Shown: positions 9,079 to 17,221 of the stretch, one piece after another | Position numbering within the stretch: position 1 is the first letter of the stretch | Layout of the letters: each line of letters begins with the position of its first letter | Assembly (NCBI GenBank): GCA_011250595.1 | Contig: JAANMP010000019.1 | Coordinates: 1-64,000 of the forward strand | Source: Bacillus sp. MM2020_1 | Lineage (GTDB): Bacteria; Bacillota; Bacilli; Bacillales; Cytobacillaceae | DNA length: 64,000 bases | Reading direction: 5' to 3' | Notes under the pieces: model-generated | Told to the model about the DNA's origin: nothing | What the model saw: only the letters and a program-made list of their open reading frames with translations | Database searches by the model: none | Program-made: the position numbers and the translations under genes

Positions 9079-9182
9079 CATGAGGACAGGTATAGCAAAT
9101 ATTGTTGAATTTCTGTCCTCATGAATGCACCATAAGGACAAAATTAGCAAATAGTATTGGATTTCTGTCCTTATGAACACAC
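9079..9182 (+). repeat. Two tandem 52-bp hairpin repeats
   Basis: Unit 1 starts at 9079 and unit 2 at 9131, both 52 bp. Each is an inverted repeat with a loop of about 23-25 nt: CATGAGGACAG (9079-9089) with CTGTCCTCATG (9113-9123), and CATAAGGACA (9131-9140) with TGTCCTTATG (9166-9175). A TAGCAAATA core is shared in the loops. The stem change G to A in unit 2 is matched by C to T on the other arm, so pairing is kept. Confidence 0.75.
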
Positions 9183-9203
9183 TTTATTCTTTTCGCAGGA
9201 TTT

Positions 9204-9232
9204 GAATAGCCACCGAAAATAGGTGGCTATTC
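9204..9232. other. 11-bp inverted repeat without a T-run
   Basis: GAATAGCCACC (9204-9214) pairs with GGTGGCTATTC (9222-9232). The stem is strong but no T-run follows on the plus strand. It may be a Rho-independent-like end for the amidase gene or simply another hairpin repeat. The rest of 9233-9417 is A/T-rich with nothing recognised. Confidence 0.5.
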
Positions 9233-9417
9233 TCAAACAGGTAAATTTATAGAATGTTTGTTAAAAAGGTAATCAATCTGGTTAAATTTCAATTTCCTAC
9301 GTTAAATATCTACTAAACACGAACATTAAATAAATATTTATTAATATTATTCACCTTTTTGTTGAAAATCTATTATAAGTTTGATATATTTACATAGTAA
9401 TAATATTACATATCATT

Positions 9418-9621
9418 ACTCGTATATACTCGGAAATACGGTCTGAGTGTCTCTACCTGGTTCCCAATGAAAGAACTAGACTACGAGTTAAAGTATTTGG
9501 CTTCTTTTTTGCAGCCGCGATTTGATAATATTGCATGAACTCATTTTTTGCTTAATTATCAATACTTTGACTTTCGTAGGTCTAGAGGGTAGAAATCATT
9601 CTACATTTCCAGACCTTTTTT
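9418..9621 (+). promoter_or_regulatory. Guanine-type purine riboswitch with terminator platform
   Basis: The aptamer spans 9418-9488. P1 is ACTCGTA with TACGAGT, P2 is about CTCGGA/TCTGAG with loop AATACGG, J2/3 ends in the signature TCTCTACC, and P3 is TGGTTC/AGAACTA. J3/1 reads GACTAC, with C at the specificity position (nt 74 in xpt numbering) that indicates guanine/hypoxanthine rather than adenine. The terminator is at 9578-9621: AGGTCT and GTAGAA pair with TTCTAC and AGACCT, then T6. The 3' arm of P1 plus downstream bases (GACTACGAGTTAAAGTATT, from 9480) can instead pair with 9560-9583, which includes the terminator's 5' arm. Ligand binding should therefore switch the next gene off. Confidence 0.88.
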
Positions 9622-9677
9622 AATTTGGCAAGAATCATCGAGTGTATCAAACATCAAAAGAAAAGGGAGAGGTATTA

Positions 9678-10556
9678 ATGAAAAACAAAATCTTAAAGAA
9701 ATTCGCTCCATTAGCAGCTATTGCAGTACTGTTAATAATGTCGTTGACATTACGTAATTCTTCTTTACTAAATGAAACAAAAGTTGAAGGGGCAGGGAGA
9801 CCGATCCTCATCCAGGGTCCAATGCCTATTGAAGCTGAAAGATTTGCACAAAAATTAGAAAAAGTTAAAATTGAAAAATCAGGAACTTTTGTTTTTTACA
9901 AAGGAAAAGTGAACAATTATCCGGTTATTGTGGTAAAAACAGGTAAGGGGATGGAAAATACTGCAGCAGCAACGGCAGTGGCCATTGAAAAATATAACCC
10001 AATTGCAATTATCAACCAGGGAACATCAGGCGGACACGACCCCGGTTTGAACGTACATGATATTGTTTTAGGTAAAAGAACGACAAATATTGGTTCATTA
10101 AAAACAGGAAATATCGAAGAAAACCATGGAATGGATCCAACGATTTGGAAACCTATGGATTTAATGGCTTCTGAAGGAAGCGGGTCAGATCCGAATGCGG
10201 AAAAGGTTCGATACTACGAGGGAGATCAAGGTTTACTGGAAGCTGCTAATGCAGTCAAAGATAAATACACTAACGGTAAAGTGGTTGAGGGAATAATCGG
10301 ATCAGCAGATGTTTGGAATAATGAAGTAGATCGAATTAAATGGTTCCACACAAATTACGGTACATCTGTTGAGGAGATGGAGGGTGCTGCTGCAGCACAA
10401 ATTGCTGAAGCTTATGATGTAGCATTCTTGGGAATTCGAGTCCTATCAAATAATAAAACAAACGGTGGAAAATATGATCCGAATACAGCATCTGCAAATC
10501 AAGATTATGTTTACGAAGTAGTTAAAAAATATATTGCAACGATCCAAAGTAAATAA
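9678..10556 (+). CDS. Secreted purine nucleosidase/phosphorylase (PNP_UDP_1 family)
   Basis: Nucleoside-cleaving enzyme of the PNP/UDP/MTAN superfamily, 292 aa. The N-terminus (about 1-28) is a basic then hydrophobic export signal without a lipobox. The mature part shows the family pattern: a Gly-rich T-G-K-G-M-E-N region, N-Q-G-T-S-G-G for phosphate/ribose binding, and V-E-E-M-E-G-A-A-A-A, the ribose-binding Glu motif. The start at 9678 is chosen over a GTG 36 bases upstream because GGGAGAGG precedes it. Control by a guanine riboswitch suggests it frees bases from extracellular nucleosides when intracellular guanine is low. Whether it is a hydrolase or a phosphorylase, and which nucleoside it prefers, is not visible. 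Confidence 0.8.
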   Translation: MKNKILKKFAPLAAIAVLLIMSLTLRNSSLLNETKVEGAGRPILIQGPMPIEAERFAQKLEKVKIEKSGTFVFYKGKVNNYPVIVVKTGKGMENTAAATAVAIEKYNPIAIINQGTSGGHDPGLNVHDIVLGKRTTNIGSLKTGNIEENHGMDPTIWKPMDLMASEGSGSDPNAEKVRYYEGDQGLLEAANAVKDKYTNGKVVEGIIGSADVWNNEVDRIKWFHTNYGTSVEEMEGAAAAQIAEAYDVAFLGIRVLSNNKTNGGKYDPNTASANQDYVYEVVKKYIATIQSK

Positions 10557-10587
10557 TATAGAAAAGTAGTGCCTTTGTTTAGTACCG

Positions 10588-10617
10588 AAGAGCTGTTTAA
10601 AACAGCTCTTTTTTTAA
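10588..10617 (+). terminator. Terminator after the nucleosidase gene
   Basis: AAGAGCTG pairs with CAGCTCTT around a 7-nt A/T loop, followed by a T-run. Confidence 0.85.
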
Positions 10618-10661
10618 TAAATTATTAAACTATTACCGTTTTCTGCTACCTTATAATTCAT

Positions 10662-11630
10662 TCAAATCGTGATGACCACTTTTCCCTGGGCGTGACCTTT
10701 TTCAAAATACCGGAATGCTTCGGGGACTTCACTTAACTGATAGCTTCTATCGATCACCGGATGCACTTTGCCTGCCTCAATAAGTTCTTTCATATAAATT
10801 AGGTCTTTTCGGTTGGGTCTTTGTAAAAAGGTACCCATTTTCTTATTTCCGGTCTTAGAAATCCATGGCCCCAGGAACATGGCTTGAAACATTTGAGCAC
10901 CAGAACCGCCAACGTGAACAAAGATTCCATTCGGATTTAATGATCGCTTATAAGCTGATAGGGGGTTATGTCCGTTAACTCCCAGAATTAAGTCATAATT
11001 TTGCGCACTTTGGGTGAAATCTTCCTTAGAATAGTCAATACAATAGTCTGCTCCAATTGTTTCCAAAATGTCTAAATTTCGTGTACTGCATACACCTGTT
11101 ACCTCAGCCCCGTAAGATTTGGCAATCTGTACCGCAAAAGTCCCGACACCACCCGAGGCCCCATTGATCAGTACCTTTTGTCCTGACTGAATCTTGCCTT
11201 TATCCCGTAAACCTTGTAAAGCTGTAACACCCGCCATCGGGACAGCAGCAGCCTCTTCATAGGATAGATTGGCTGGTTTTAATACTAATGCCTGTTCGGG
11301 AACAGATACATATTCGGCAAAACCACTCCAACCAGAGCCCGATAAATCACCGAACACATCATCACCTGGTTGAAACTGCGTTACACCTTTTCCAACTACT
11401 TCCACCTTGCCTGCTATGTCACCGCCAGGTATGGGGTATTTTGGTTTAAAGAGACCGAAAGCAAATCGAGCTAAAAATGGTTCTCCTTTCAAAAGGACCA
11501 AATTCCCAAAATTCAAGGATGCCGCATGAATCTTTACGAGGACTTGATTGTCTTCAGGAATAGGTTTTTCTACCTCTGTTAATTCAAGAAGATCAGGTGA
11601 TCCATATTTATTAGAAACAATCGCTTTCAT
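10662..11630 (-). CDS. Zinc-independent MDR-family NAD(P)H dehydrogenase (quinone-oxidoreductase-like)
   Basis: Medium-chain dehydrogenase/reductase of 322 aa. The N-terminal GroES-like domain has A-A-S-L-N-F-G where zinc enzymes have Cys/His ligands, so it is the zinc-free quinone-reductase/enoyl-reductase type. The Rossmann domain carries the nucleotide loop N-G-A-S-G-G-V-G-T-F-A-V-Q at about 156, as in NADPH:quinone reductases. The substrate is unknown. The start has AGGAGG about 5 bases before the ATG. It is separated from the downstream iclR-type gene by about 150 bp holding that gene's terminator and lies on the same strand; whether the regulator controls it is not shown. Confidence 0.8.
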   Translation of the reverse strand: MKAIVSNKYGSPDLLELTEVEKPIPEDNQVLVKIHAASLNFGNLVLLKGEPFLARFAFGLFKPKYPIPGGDIAGKVEVVGKGVTQFQPGDDVFGDLSGSGWSGFAEYVSVPEQALVLKPANLSYEEAAAVPMAGVTALQGLRDKGKIQSGQKVLINGASGGVGTFAVQIAKSYGAEVTGVCSTRNLDILETIGADYCIDYSKEDFTQSAQNYDLILGVNGHNPLSAYKRSLNPNGIFVHVGGSGAQMFQAMFLGPWISKTGNKKMGTFLQRPNRKDLIYMKELIEAGKVHPVIDRSYQLSEVPEAFRYFEKGHAQGKVVITI

Positions 11631-11740
11631 ATAAATTCCTCCTAATTACACCTTAGCTAGTAATCTCTAAAGACCCTTAAATATAAAGATATTCCAGATA
11701 AAGAATTTCAAGACTAGAATTTGCAGAAAGATACAATACA

Positions 11741-11768
11741 AAAAAATACCCTCCTTTAAAGCAGGAGG
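11741..11768 (-). terminator. Terminator of the MDR or IclR transcript region
   Basis: Read on the minus strand, CCTCCT pairs with AGGAGG around GCTTTAA, then GTATTTTTTTG follows. It lies just after the IclR-type gene. Confidence 0.75.
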
Positions 11769-11786
11769 ATGATTTTATTTTCGTAT

Positions 11787-12557
11787 TTATTTTCCATCAG
11801 ACCGGTAGCCGAAACTTCCTGAAATTTCTTGGCTGATTTGGATTAAATATTGAGATAGTTCATTATTTTCATCGAGAGGGATAAACTCAGAAAAGCCTAC
11901 AACTATGACTGACCCAAGGAGTTTTTTCTGATAGTTTAAAACTGGTATAGCTACGGATGAAACGGATGATATCAGCGGTTCCCTTGCAAAGGCAATTTCT
12001 TTCTCTCTTATCAATCTGCATTCATCTTCCAGTTCACGAGCCATTTTTTGTGGAATTTGCATAAATTCCTTCGCTTTCCATTCGTGAATGGTATGCTCAT
12101 CCATGAAGGCCATAAACACTTTACCTGCTGCGGATCGGATAGGAAGGAAGGTTCCTATTTGAGCACCAATATTAATCCCTCGATTGTTGTTTAAATCTTT
12201 AACGATCATTGGACCATTTTGGGTCCAGCTGGAAAAAAGAACGGTACTTGAACTTTTTTTGTTAATTTCAAGCAGAAAAGGGGAGATGCGGTCGATCACA
12301 TTTTCTTGATCGACCGCAGCCATCCCGTATTCAATCAACTTGCTTCCCAATACATATTCTCCTGTATCCTTGTTACGATAGAGGATACCTAATTGTATAA
12401 ATGTATTTAAATATTTATAAAGATTACTTTTTGTAATCTGTGTTAAATCTTGAATATCTGAAAATTTTAATGGGCTATTCTGTTCGGCAATGGTATCTAA
12501 AATGCCCATCCCTATTTGTAATGATTGAATGGTCGTTCCTTTTTTAATCACTTCCAT
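11787..12557 (-). CDS. IclR-family transcriptional regulator
   Basis: DNA-binding regulator of 256 aa. An N-terminal winged helix (about 5-65, with S-L-Q-I-G-M-G-I-L-D-T-I and a recognition helix in I-T-K-S-N-L-Y-K-Y-L) precedes an effector-binding IclR domain (about 80-250). The latter contains the family signature L-P-I-R-S-A-A-G-K-V-F-M-A-F. IclR proteins sense small aromatic or carboxylic metabolites; the ligand is unknown. The ATG at 12557 is preferred to an upstream in-frame start because AGGAGG lies 6 bases before it. Neighbours are an MDR dehydrogenase and a TetR remnant, and no operator was recognised. Confidence 0.85.
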   Translation of the reverse strand: MEVIKKGTTIQSLQIGMGILDTIAEQNSPLKFSDIQDLTQITKSNLYKYLNTFIQLGILYRNKDTGEYVLGSKLIEYGMAAVDQENVIDRISPFLLEINKKSSSTVLFSSWTQNGPMIVKDLNNNRGINIGAQIGTFLPIRSAAGKVFMAFMDEHTIHEWKAKEFMQIPQKMARELEDECRLIREKEIAFAREPLISSVSSVAIPVLNYQKKLLGSVIVVGFSEFIPLDENNELSQYLIQISQEISGSFGYRSDGK

Positions 12558-12654
12558 ATGTAACCTCCTAAAGACCTTAATCCTAATTTTACCATAGCAA
12601 TGCAAAAAATCCTACGCTGTAATATATCTAATAAACCTTATTGTAAAAGACTAA

Positions 12655-13016
12655 GAGATCAACAAATTTGATGAAGAAGTTAGAAAACAGGGGAAAAGTA
12701 ATAGAAGCATACATGCTATGATAGATAAATTAATAGACTTTGAACGAGAGGGTACGATTGCTGCTGCTACATTTACCAGCATCGTTAGTGAAATGGGTTC
12801 GCTAAGTGACCCCGTCCGAAATGTCTGTTTGGACCTTTACTCAAAAATGCAAAGGACAAATTAGTAGGGGATGGGTTTCCCGAAGAAGCTGCAAATTCAC
12901 TTGCACTCATGATGACGGCTTCTCTGGAAGGTGGAATCATGCTTTGTTTAACCCAAAATTCAAGCGAACCACTAAAAATTATTTCGAATGTCATACCCAA
13001 TCTATTTAAGAAGATT
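12655..13016 (+). pseudogene. Frameshifted C-terminal remnant of a TetR-family regulator
   Basis: Two overlapping frames together give a protein tail that resembles the C-terminal domain of LmrA/YxaF-type TetR regulators. The first frame runs from about 12655 to a TAG near 12862, with S-D-P-V-R-N-V-C-L-D-L-Y. Near 12857 the reading moves to the frame K-D-K-L-V-G-D-G-F-P-E-E, then S-L-E-G-G-I-M-L, ending at a TGA at 13014-13016. Upstream is a stop at 12652 and no helix-turn-helix domain. The gene has therefore lost its DNA-binding half and carries a frameshift. Family assignment rests on G-F-P-E-E-x-A and S-L-E-G, both common in this group. Confidence 0.7.
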
Positions 13017-13151
13017 TGAAAATAAATAATAAGATTATAACCGCTTACAGTATAAAGTCTATATTTTATATGGAGTACAGTATTTATCTGAGAGGATAAA
13101 AAGATCTTACTGATTTGAAGACATAGTTGCGATCATGTTATGCCAGGAGTA

Positions 13152-13193
13152 AAGTGTAAGAGGCTGCGCTAATCATCGCAGCCTCTTACACTT
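13152..13193 (-). terminator. Strong hairpin at the end of the amine oxidase gene
   Basis: A 17-bp perfect stem (13152-13168 with 13177-13193; core GTAAGAGGCTGCG) with an 8-nt loop touches the stop codon of the oxidase gene. T-tracts beyond the stem are short, so termination is likely but not certain. Confidence 0.7.
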
Positions 13194-14643
13194 AATTAGA
13201 ATATTTAGGTATGTCATTTACTTCATTCGCCACTCGTATTCCTGATTCAATTGCTCCTTGAATCCATCCATGGGTAAGTGACGTATGTTCTCCGGCAAAG
13301 TGCACTCTTCCCTCTGGGGTGGAAATATAAGGATAAAGTTCCAAATCCTGCCCAGGTTCAAAAGACGTAAAAGCTCCGCAGGAATAAGGATTCTTACTCC
13401 AGCTAAAAGAAGTACCTGTTACAAACTCTGAATAAACCTGCGGTCCATAAATTTCCACTAAGTTCATTAATGCATATTGTATCTGTTCCTTTTCAGGCAG
13501 ACTTTCTAATGTTAGTGCCTCATCTGCCCAGATATAGCTAGCTGTAATAACAGCTGGACCAGGTGTGCCAATACCGTAACTGGGGTAATATGTAAAGCGA
13601 ATGGGCATGTCCGTTATCGATTTACCTCCGCATTGACCTTCTTTTTCCCAAAATCTACTTTTGAACTCAATTCCTATTTTTGTCGATGCCATGTAATTGA
13701 GTTCGCGTATTGCGACTCTTTTAAAATAGGAAAAAGAATTGTAAGGTTCGAATTTCACAAATCGTAATGTTGAAAATGGGGTGGTGACTATAGCAAGATC
13801 ACCAGTTATCATGATATTCTCACCGGTTTGCTGATGTTTACAATGAATGGCTACACTGTTTTGATATTGAGAAATTTTTATCATTTTTTGGTTAAATAAC
13901 ATATTCTCTTTTAATTGCGGGAGAAAGGCAAGTGGCAACCGATCCATGCCACCCGTTATTTCATAAAATTTCTTCGTTGATACTAAGATGATGATTTCTC
14001 GTAATACTTCAACAAAGGTCATCCCCATAAATGCTTCTAAATCAAGAAGCACACCAATCATATCGATCGCACTGACTGAAAAATAAGCGTTTAAAAAAGT
14101 ACCAAAGGCTATACTTCTATATTGCTTTTCTATAAGCGGCCAATTCTTTACGGGATCTTGGTTAATAAAATTGATAATTGGTTGGATGACCGAAAGCAAA
14201 AGTTCTTCTGAGGATTTGCCTCTTTCATTTGGAGCCACAGGGAATTTTAATATGCTTGGATTACTTTCAAAAACATTCAGTCGAGTTTTGATGCCATTGG
14301 CGTAGATAATGTCGGTGGGAGTCCGGTTAATAAACAGATTTGTAGGCAACTTGAATTTTTTAATATATTCAAAGGTTATAGTATGCGTGTCAGGAATACG
14401 CATGGCTCCCGCATTGAAATATAAAGGATGACTAAAGGGAGGCCGGATGGTATAAACACGTCCACCAATTCTATCATTCGCTTCCAGAATGGTAACTCTA
14501 TGTCCGGCTTCCTTTAATAAAGATGCCGTAATTAGTCCAGCCATACCTGCACCTATTACAATCATATCCTTCGGATATTGTGATTTCTTAAGACCATTTC
14601 TAATGATTGCGAGCATTTGTTGCTCCGAAAATTGGGATTTCAT
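13192..14643 (-). CDS. Flavin monoamine/L-amino-acid oxidase family protein
   Basis: FAD-dependent amine oxidase of 483 aa. The dinucleotide-binding fold is G-A-G-M-A-G at 31-36, followed by E-A-N-D-R-I-G-G-R-V, the classic FAD-binding pair. Near the C-terminus V-H-F-A-G-E-H-T-S is the flavin-contacting motif of amine oxidases. The family oxidises primary amines or L-amino acids to imines with release of H2O2. No signal peptide is present, so it is cytoplasmic. The chosen ATG begins M-K-S-Q-F-S-E, and its upstream site GGGAGGTAG is good. It is followed by a long perfect hairpin. The substrate is not visible; a LysE-type exporter lies next on the same strand. Confidence 0.85.
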   Translation of the reverse strand: MKSQFSEQQMLAIIRNGLKKSQYPKDMIVIGAGMAGLITASLLKEAGHRVTILEANDRIGGRVYTIRPPFSHPLYFNAGAMRIPDTHTITFEYIKKFKLPTNLFINRTPTDIIYANGIKTRLNVFESNPSILKFPVAPNERGKSSEELLLSVIQPIINFINQDPVKNWPLIEKQYRSIAFGTFLNAYFSVSAIDMIGVLLDLEAFMGMTFVEVLREIIILVSTKKFYEITGGMDRLPLAFLPQLKENMLFNQKMIKISQYQNSVAIHCKHQQTGENIMITGDLAIVTTPFSTLRFVKFEPYNSFSYFKRVAIRELNYMASTKIGIEFKSRFWEKEGQCGGKSITDMPIRFTYYPSYGIGTPGPAVITASYIWADEALTLESLPEKEQIQYALMNLVEIYGPQVYSEFVTGTSFSWSKNPYSCGAFTSFEPGQDLELYPYISTPEGRVHFAGEHTSLTHGWIQGAIESGIRVANEVNDIPKYSN

Positions 14644-14770
14644 GATTTTGGGCTACCTCCCTTACATTTCCTAAAAATGGCTTAATGCATTATATACAAT
14701 TAAAAGGCTCCATATGTGCAATTTTCCTCTAGGACGAAAAGGAGAAGGAGGTTAGATTAGTTCCAAACCT

Positions 14771-14800
14771 AAAAAAAAGGAAATCATTGTGATTTCCTTT
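14771..14800. terminator. Bidirectional terminator
   Basis: AAAGGAAATCA (14776-14786) pairs with TGATTTCCTTT (14790-14800) and has A-rich and T-rich flanks. Read on the minus strand it ends the LysE-type gene. Confidence 0.75.
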
Positions 14801-14845
14801 ACCAATTTATTAAGTTTCAATTCAATTCCTTGAAGGGTGGAATTT

Positions 14846-15454
14846 TTAAAAAAGGGAAGAGCTAATATAAATAGCTGTGCCCCACATGACGATGGCTGAA
14901 ACTTTATTTAATACCGTTAGATAATTTCCCGATTTATCTATTTTTCCTAGTATTCTTCCAGTTAACCCCAACCCTGCAAACCATACCCACGAAACTAGTA
15001 TACAGGCAACAGCAAAGACTACTTTCTCCGAGCCTATATATTTAACGGAACTGGTTCCGATGACCCCAACGGTATCCAAAATGGCATGTGGGTTAAGTAA
15101 AGACACGGATATCGCAAAAGAAATTTGTTTTTTGGGTGAAAAAGATAATCCTGCTTCCTGTACATTTTGAGGTTTTGCCTTCCATACAACAAAGCCCATG
15201 TAGAGTAAAAATAAACTACCAATCACATAAAGTAGTGTTTTCATCCAATAGGAATCAAGCACAATTACCGACACTCCTATGACAGCTATGGATATAAGCA
15301 AAGTATCACAAACGGCTGCGGTAATAATGACTGGTAGAGCTCTCACGAAATTGGGCTGACTTGCCCCTTGGTTAAACACAAAAACATTTTGAACACCTAA
15401 TGGTAGGATTAAGCCGAAAGCTAAGATCATACCGTGTAGCATTGCTTCTAACAT
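14846..15454 (-). CDS. LysE/ArgO-family amino-acid exporter
   Basis: Six-helix exporter of basic amino acids, 202 aa. The N-terminus carries the LysE/ArgO signature G-L-I-L-P-L-G-V-Q-N-V-F-V-F-N-Q-G, and the middle has S-L-L-N-P-H-A-I-L-D-T. These features are closer to ArgO/LysE (Arg, Lys) than to RhtB (homoserine/threonine). The ATG at 15454 is chosen because GGGGGAG lies 7 bases before it; an in-frame start further upstream lacks a site. Transcribed on its own toward the amine oxidase. The upstream region holds the G-rich tract and the 52-bp tandem repeats. Confidence 0.85.
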   Translation of the reverse strand: MLEAMLHGMILAFGLILPLGVQNVFVFNQGASQPNFVRALPVIITAAVCDTLLISIAVIGVSVIVLDSYWMKTLLYVIGSLFLLYMGFVVWKAKPQNVQEAGLSFSPKKQISFAISVSLLNPHAILDTVGVIGTSSVKYIGSEKVVFAVACILVSWVWFAGLGLTGRILGKIDKSGNYLTVLNKVSAIVMWGTAIYISSSLF

Positions 15455-15548
15455 GTTTCTCCCCCTGATATGTAATAACTGAATTGTATATAAAATATTT
15501 ACATTTGTCTCCACCCAAACATTTATCATTTGGATAGAAAGGTTTAAT

Positions 15549-15573
15549 GGAGAGGGGAGAGGGGAGAGGGGAC
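15549..15573 (+). repeat. G-rich 7-bp tandem tract
   Basis: Three copies of GGAGAGG are followed by GGGAC-like sequence, giving G runs of 2, 4, 4 and 4 separated by AGA. It could form a two-tier G-quadruplex. It sits about 95 bp upstream of the LysE-type start. Confidence 0.6.
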
Positions 15574-15580
15574 AAAGATA

Positions 15581-15840
15581 AGGGTGAAAAATCGGTTCCG
15601 CGGTAACTAGTGGAAGTGACTAATGCCCGTGAAGGGTGAAAAATCGGTTCCGCGGTAACTAGTGGAGGCGACTAATGCCCGTGAAGGGTGAAAAATCGGT
15701 TCCACGGTAACTAGTGGAGGCGACTAATGCCCGTGAAGGGTGAAAAATCGATTCAACGGTAACTAGTGGAGGCGACTAGTGCCCGTGAAGGGTGAAAAAT
15801 CGATTCAACGGTAACTAGTGGAAGTGACTAATGCCCGTGA
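15581..15840 (+). repeat. Five contiguous 52-bp tandem repeats
   Basis: Units start at 15581, 15633, 15685, 15737 and 15789 and end exactly at 15840. Each opens with AGGGTGAAAAATCG and closes with ACTA(A/G)TGCCCGTGA. Variation is confined to few positions: GGTTCCGCGG, GGTTCCACGG or GATTCAACGG, and GGAAGTGAC or GGAGGCGAC. Possible hairpins are CCC-GTGAA-GGG across each junction and TTCC(G/A)C with GTGGAA inside units 1-3. The period is not a multiple of three, so it is non-coding. There is no spacer diversity, so it is not CRISPR. The flanks 15455-15548 and 15841-15984 hold nothing else recognised. Confidence 0.9.
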
Positions 15841-15984
15841 AGCCTCTTAATGCAAAATAATTAACGTATTTCAGAGAAGTTTTTATCCTGTTACCACTTG
15901 CTTATTATCTGAAAATTAAATATAATTAATTTTACCACTACTAACAACTTGTTTTCCTTGTAAAAGTGTGTACTTCTAGAAATA

Positions 15985-16019
15985 ACAAAAATGAGTGCCC
16001 CAAATGTTTCGGGACACTC
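15985..16019 (-). terminator. Terminator after phaC
   Basis: On the minus strand GAGTGTCCCG pairs with GGGGCACTC around AAACATTT, then ATTTTTG follows. It ends the phaR-phaB-phaC transcript. Confidence 0.75.
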
Positions 16020-16064
16020 CACTGATGTAAAAGAAATACCTCACTGATTAGACTTTCTCTTTGA

Positions 16065-17129
16065 TTAGTTGGATCGTTTTACTAACCATTCAGCAATGGT
16101 TGGATACGTAATTTTTGTTGCTTGACTGCCATAAGTAATGGAAGTATGACCAACAGGTAAAACTTTAAATTCCTTATCCTCACTTGATATCGCATTCATC
16201 AATGCCTCCACTTGATGGGGTGGGGCAATGAGGTCGTTTTTCCCAGCTAAATTGAGCACATTGGCCTTGATATTTTCTAGGTTGACCTTTTGTCCGCGAA
16301 TAACCATTTCGCCTTTGATCAGTTTGTTCTTTTGATAAAAATCTCTAATCCACTGACGGTAGGCCTCACCAGGGAATAAGATTCCGTCGTTTAACCATTT
16401 TTGCAGTAGTTTAAAGCTCTTTATGAAATTTTCATTGTCAGCACGCTCAACAAGACTAATAAATGGTCCAAAATTGGTTCCCACTGGATTAATCATTTTG
16501 TTTCCATAGTCAATCATTTCCGGTGGAATACAACCAAGGGTTTCTACGACTTTATCAATATCAAAATACCGATCATCTAGCATTGCACCATAGGCGCCGC
16601 TGTTATCGAAATTAAACGGACTTGTCATAAAGATAAGGTTGCGGATCGGTAATTCAGGATGAAGAGCCGCAAACATCGATGTAATCGTCCCACCCATGCA
16701 ATATCCAAGAATCGATACTTCATCTGCATTAGATTTACGCAAAACTTTACGGACAGCACGTGGAATATAGTCCATAACGTAATCATCAAGTTTCATCTTC
16801 CTATCTTCGTAACCTGGTGTACCCCAGTCAAGAAGATAGACATCAAAACCTCGCTCAACCAAGAACTCTATTAAACTGCCACCCTTTGTTAAATCTAAAA
16901 TATAGGGTTTATTAATCAAAGCATAAACAAAAAGAAGTGGAACTTTATGTTTTTTTGGATGATCAGAAATATACCGATAGAGCTTCGTTTTATTTCTAGT
17001 CCAAACAACTTCTTTCGGTGTAGGGGCTACTTCCGGTTCGGCATCTGTCGTTAATACTTGAGTTGCGCGTTGTACACGCTGATACATGTCTTTATACTCT
17101 TGAGGGGTATAATCAAGTATCGTATTCAA
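16065..17129 (-). CDS. phaC: Class IV polyhydroxyalkanoate synthase subunit PhaC
   Basis: Catalytic subunit of PHA synthase, polymerising 3-hydroxyacyl-CoA into polyester granules. The 354-aa length matches class III/IV enzymes (class I and II are near 560-600). The alpha/beta-hydrolase nucleophile elbow is the lipase-like box L-G-Y-C-M-G-G with catalytic Cys144; Asp299 (G-K-N-D) and His328 (V-G-H-T-S) complete the triad. Presence of PhaR rather than PhaE upstream indicates class IV, the Bacillus type. It is third in the minus-strand order phaR-phaB-phaC, with about 90 bp to phaB. GGAGTG precedes the ATG by more than the usual distance, so a start a few codons away is possible. Confidence 0.93.
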   Translation of the reverse strand: MNTILDYTPQEYKDMYQRVQRATQVLTTDAEPEVAPTPKEVVWTRNKTKLYRYISDHPKKHKVPLLFVYALINKPYILDLTKGGSLIEFLVERGFDVYLLDWGTPGYEDRKMKLDDYVMDYIPRAVRKVLRKSNADEVSILGYCMGGTITSMFAALHPELPIRNLIFMTSPFNFDNSGAYGAMLDDRYFDIDKVVETLGCIPPEMIDYGNKMINPVGTNFGPFISLVERADNENFIKSFKLLQKWLNDGILFPGEAYRQWIRDFYQKNKLIKGEMVIRGQKVNLENIKANVLNLAGKNDLIAPPHQVEALMNAISSEDKEFKVLPVGHTSITYGSQATKITYPTIAEWLVKRSN

Positions 17130-17221
17130 TTCTTTTGGTATAAGAACGCTAATGACTGTTCACTCCTTACTTAAATTATTTACTCTAATAATATATAGAG
17201 AAGTTTGTACCTTCATGACAA

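Noticed and set aside
15581..15840. CRISPR-like array
   Set aside because: Units are contiguous copies with no unique spacers, so this is a tandem repeat.
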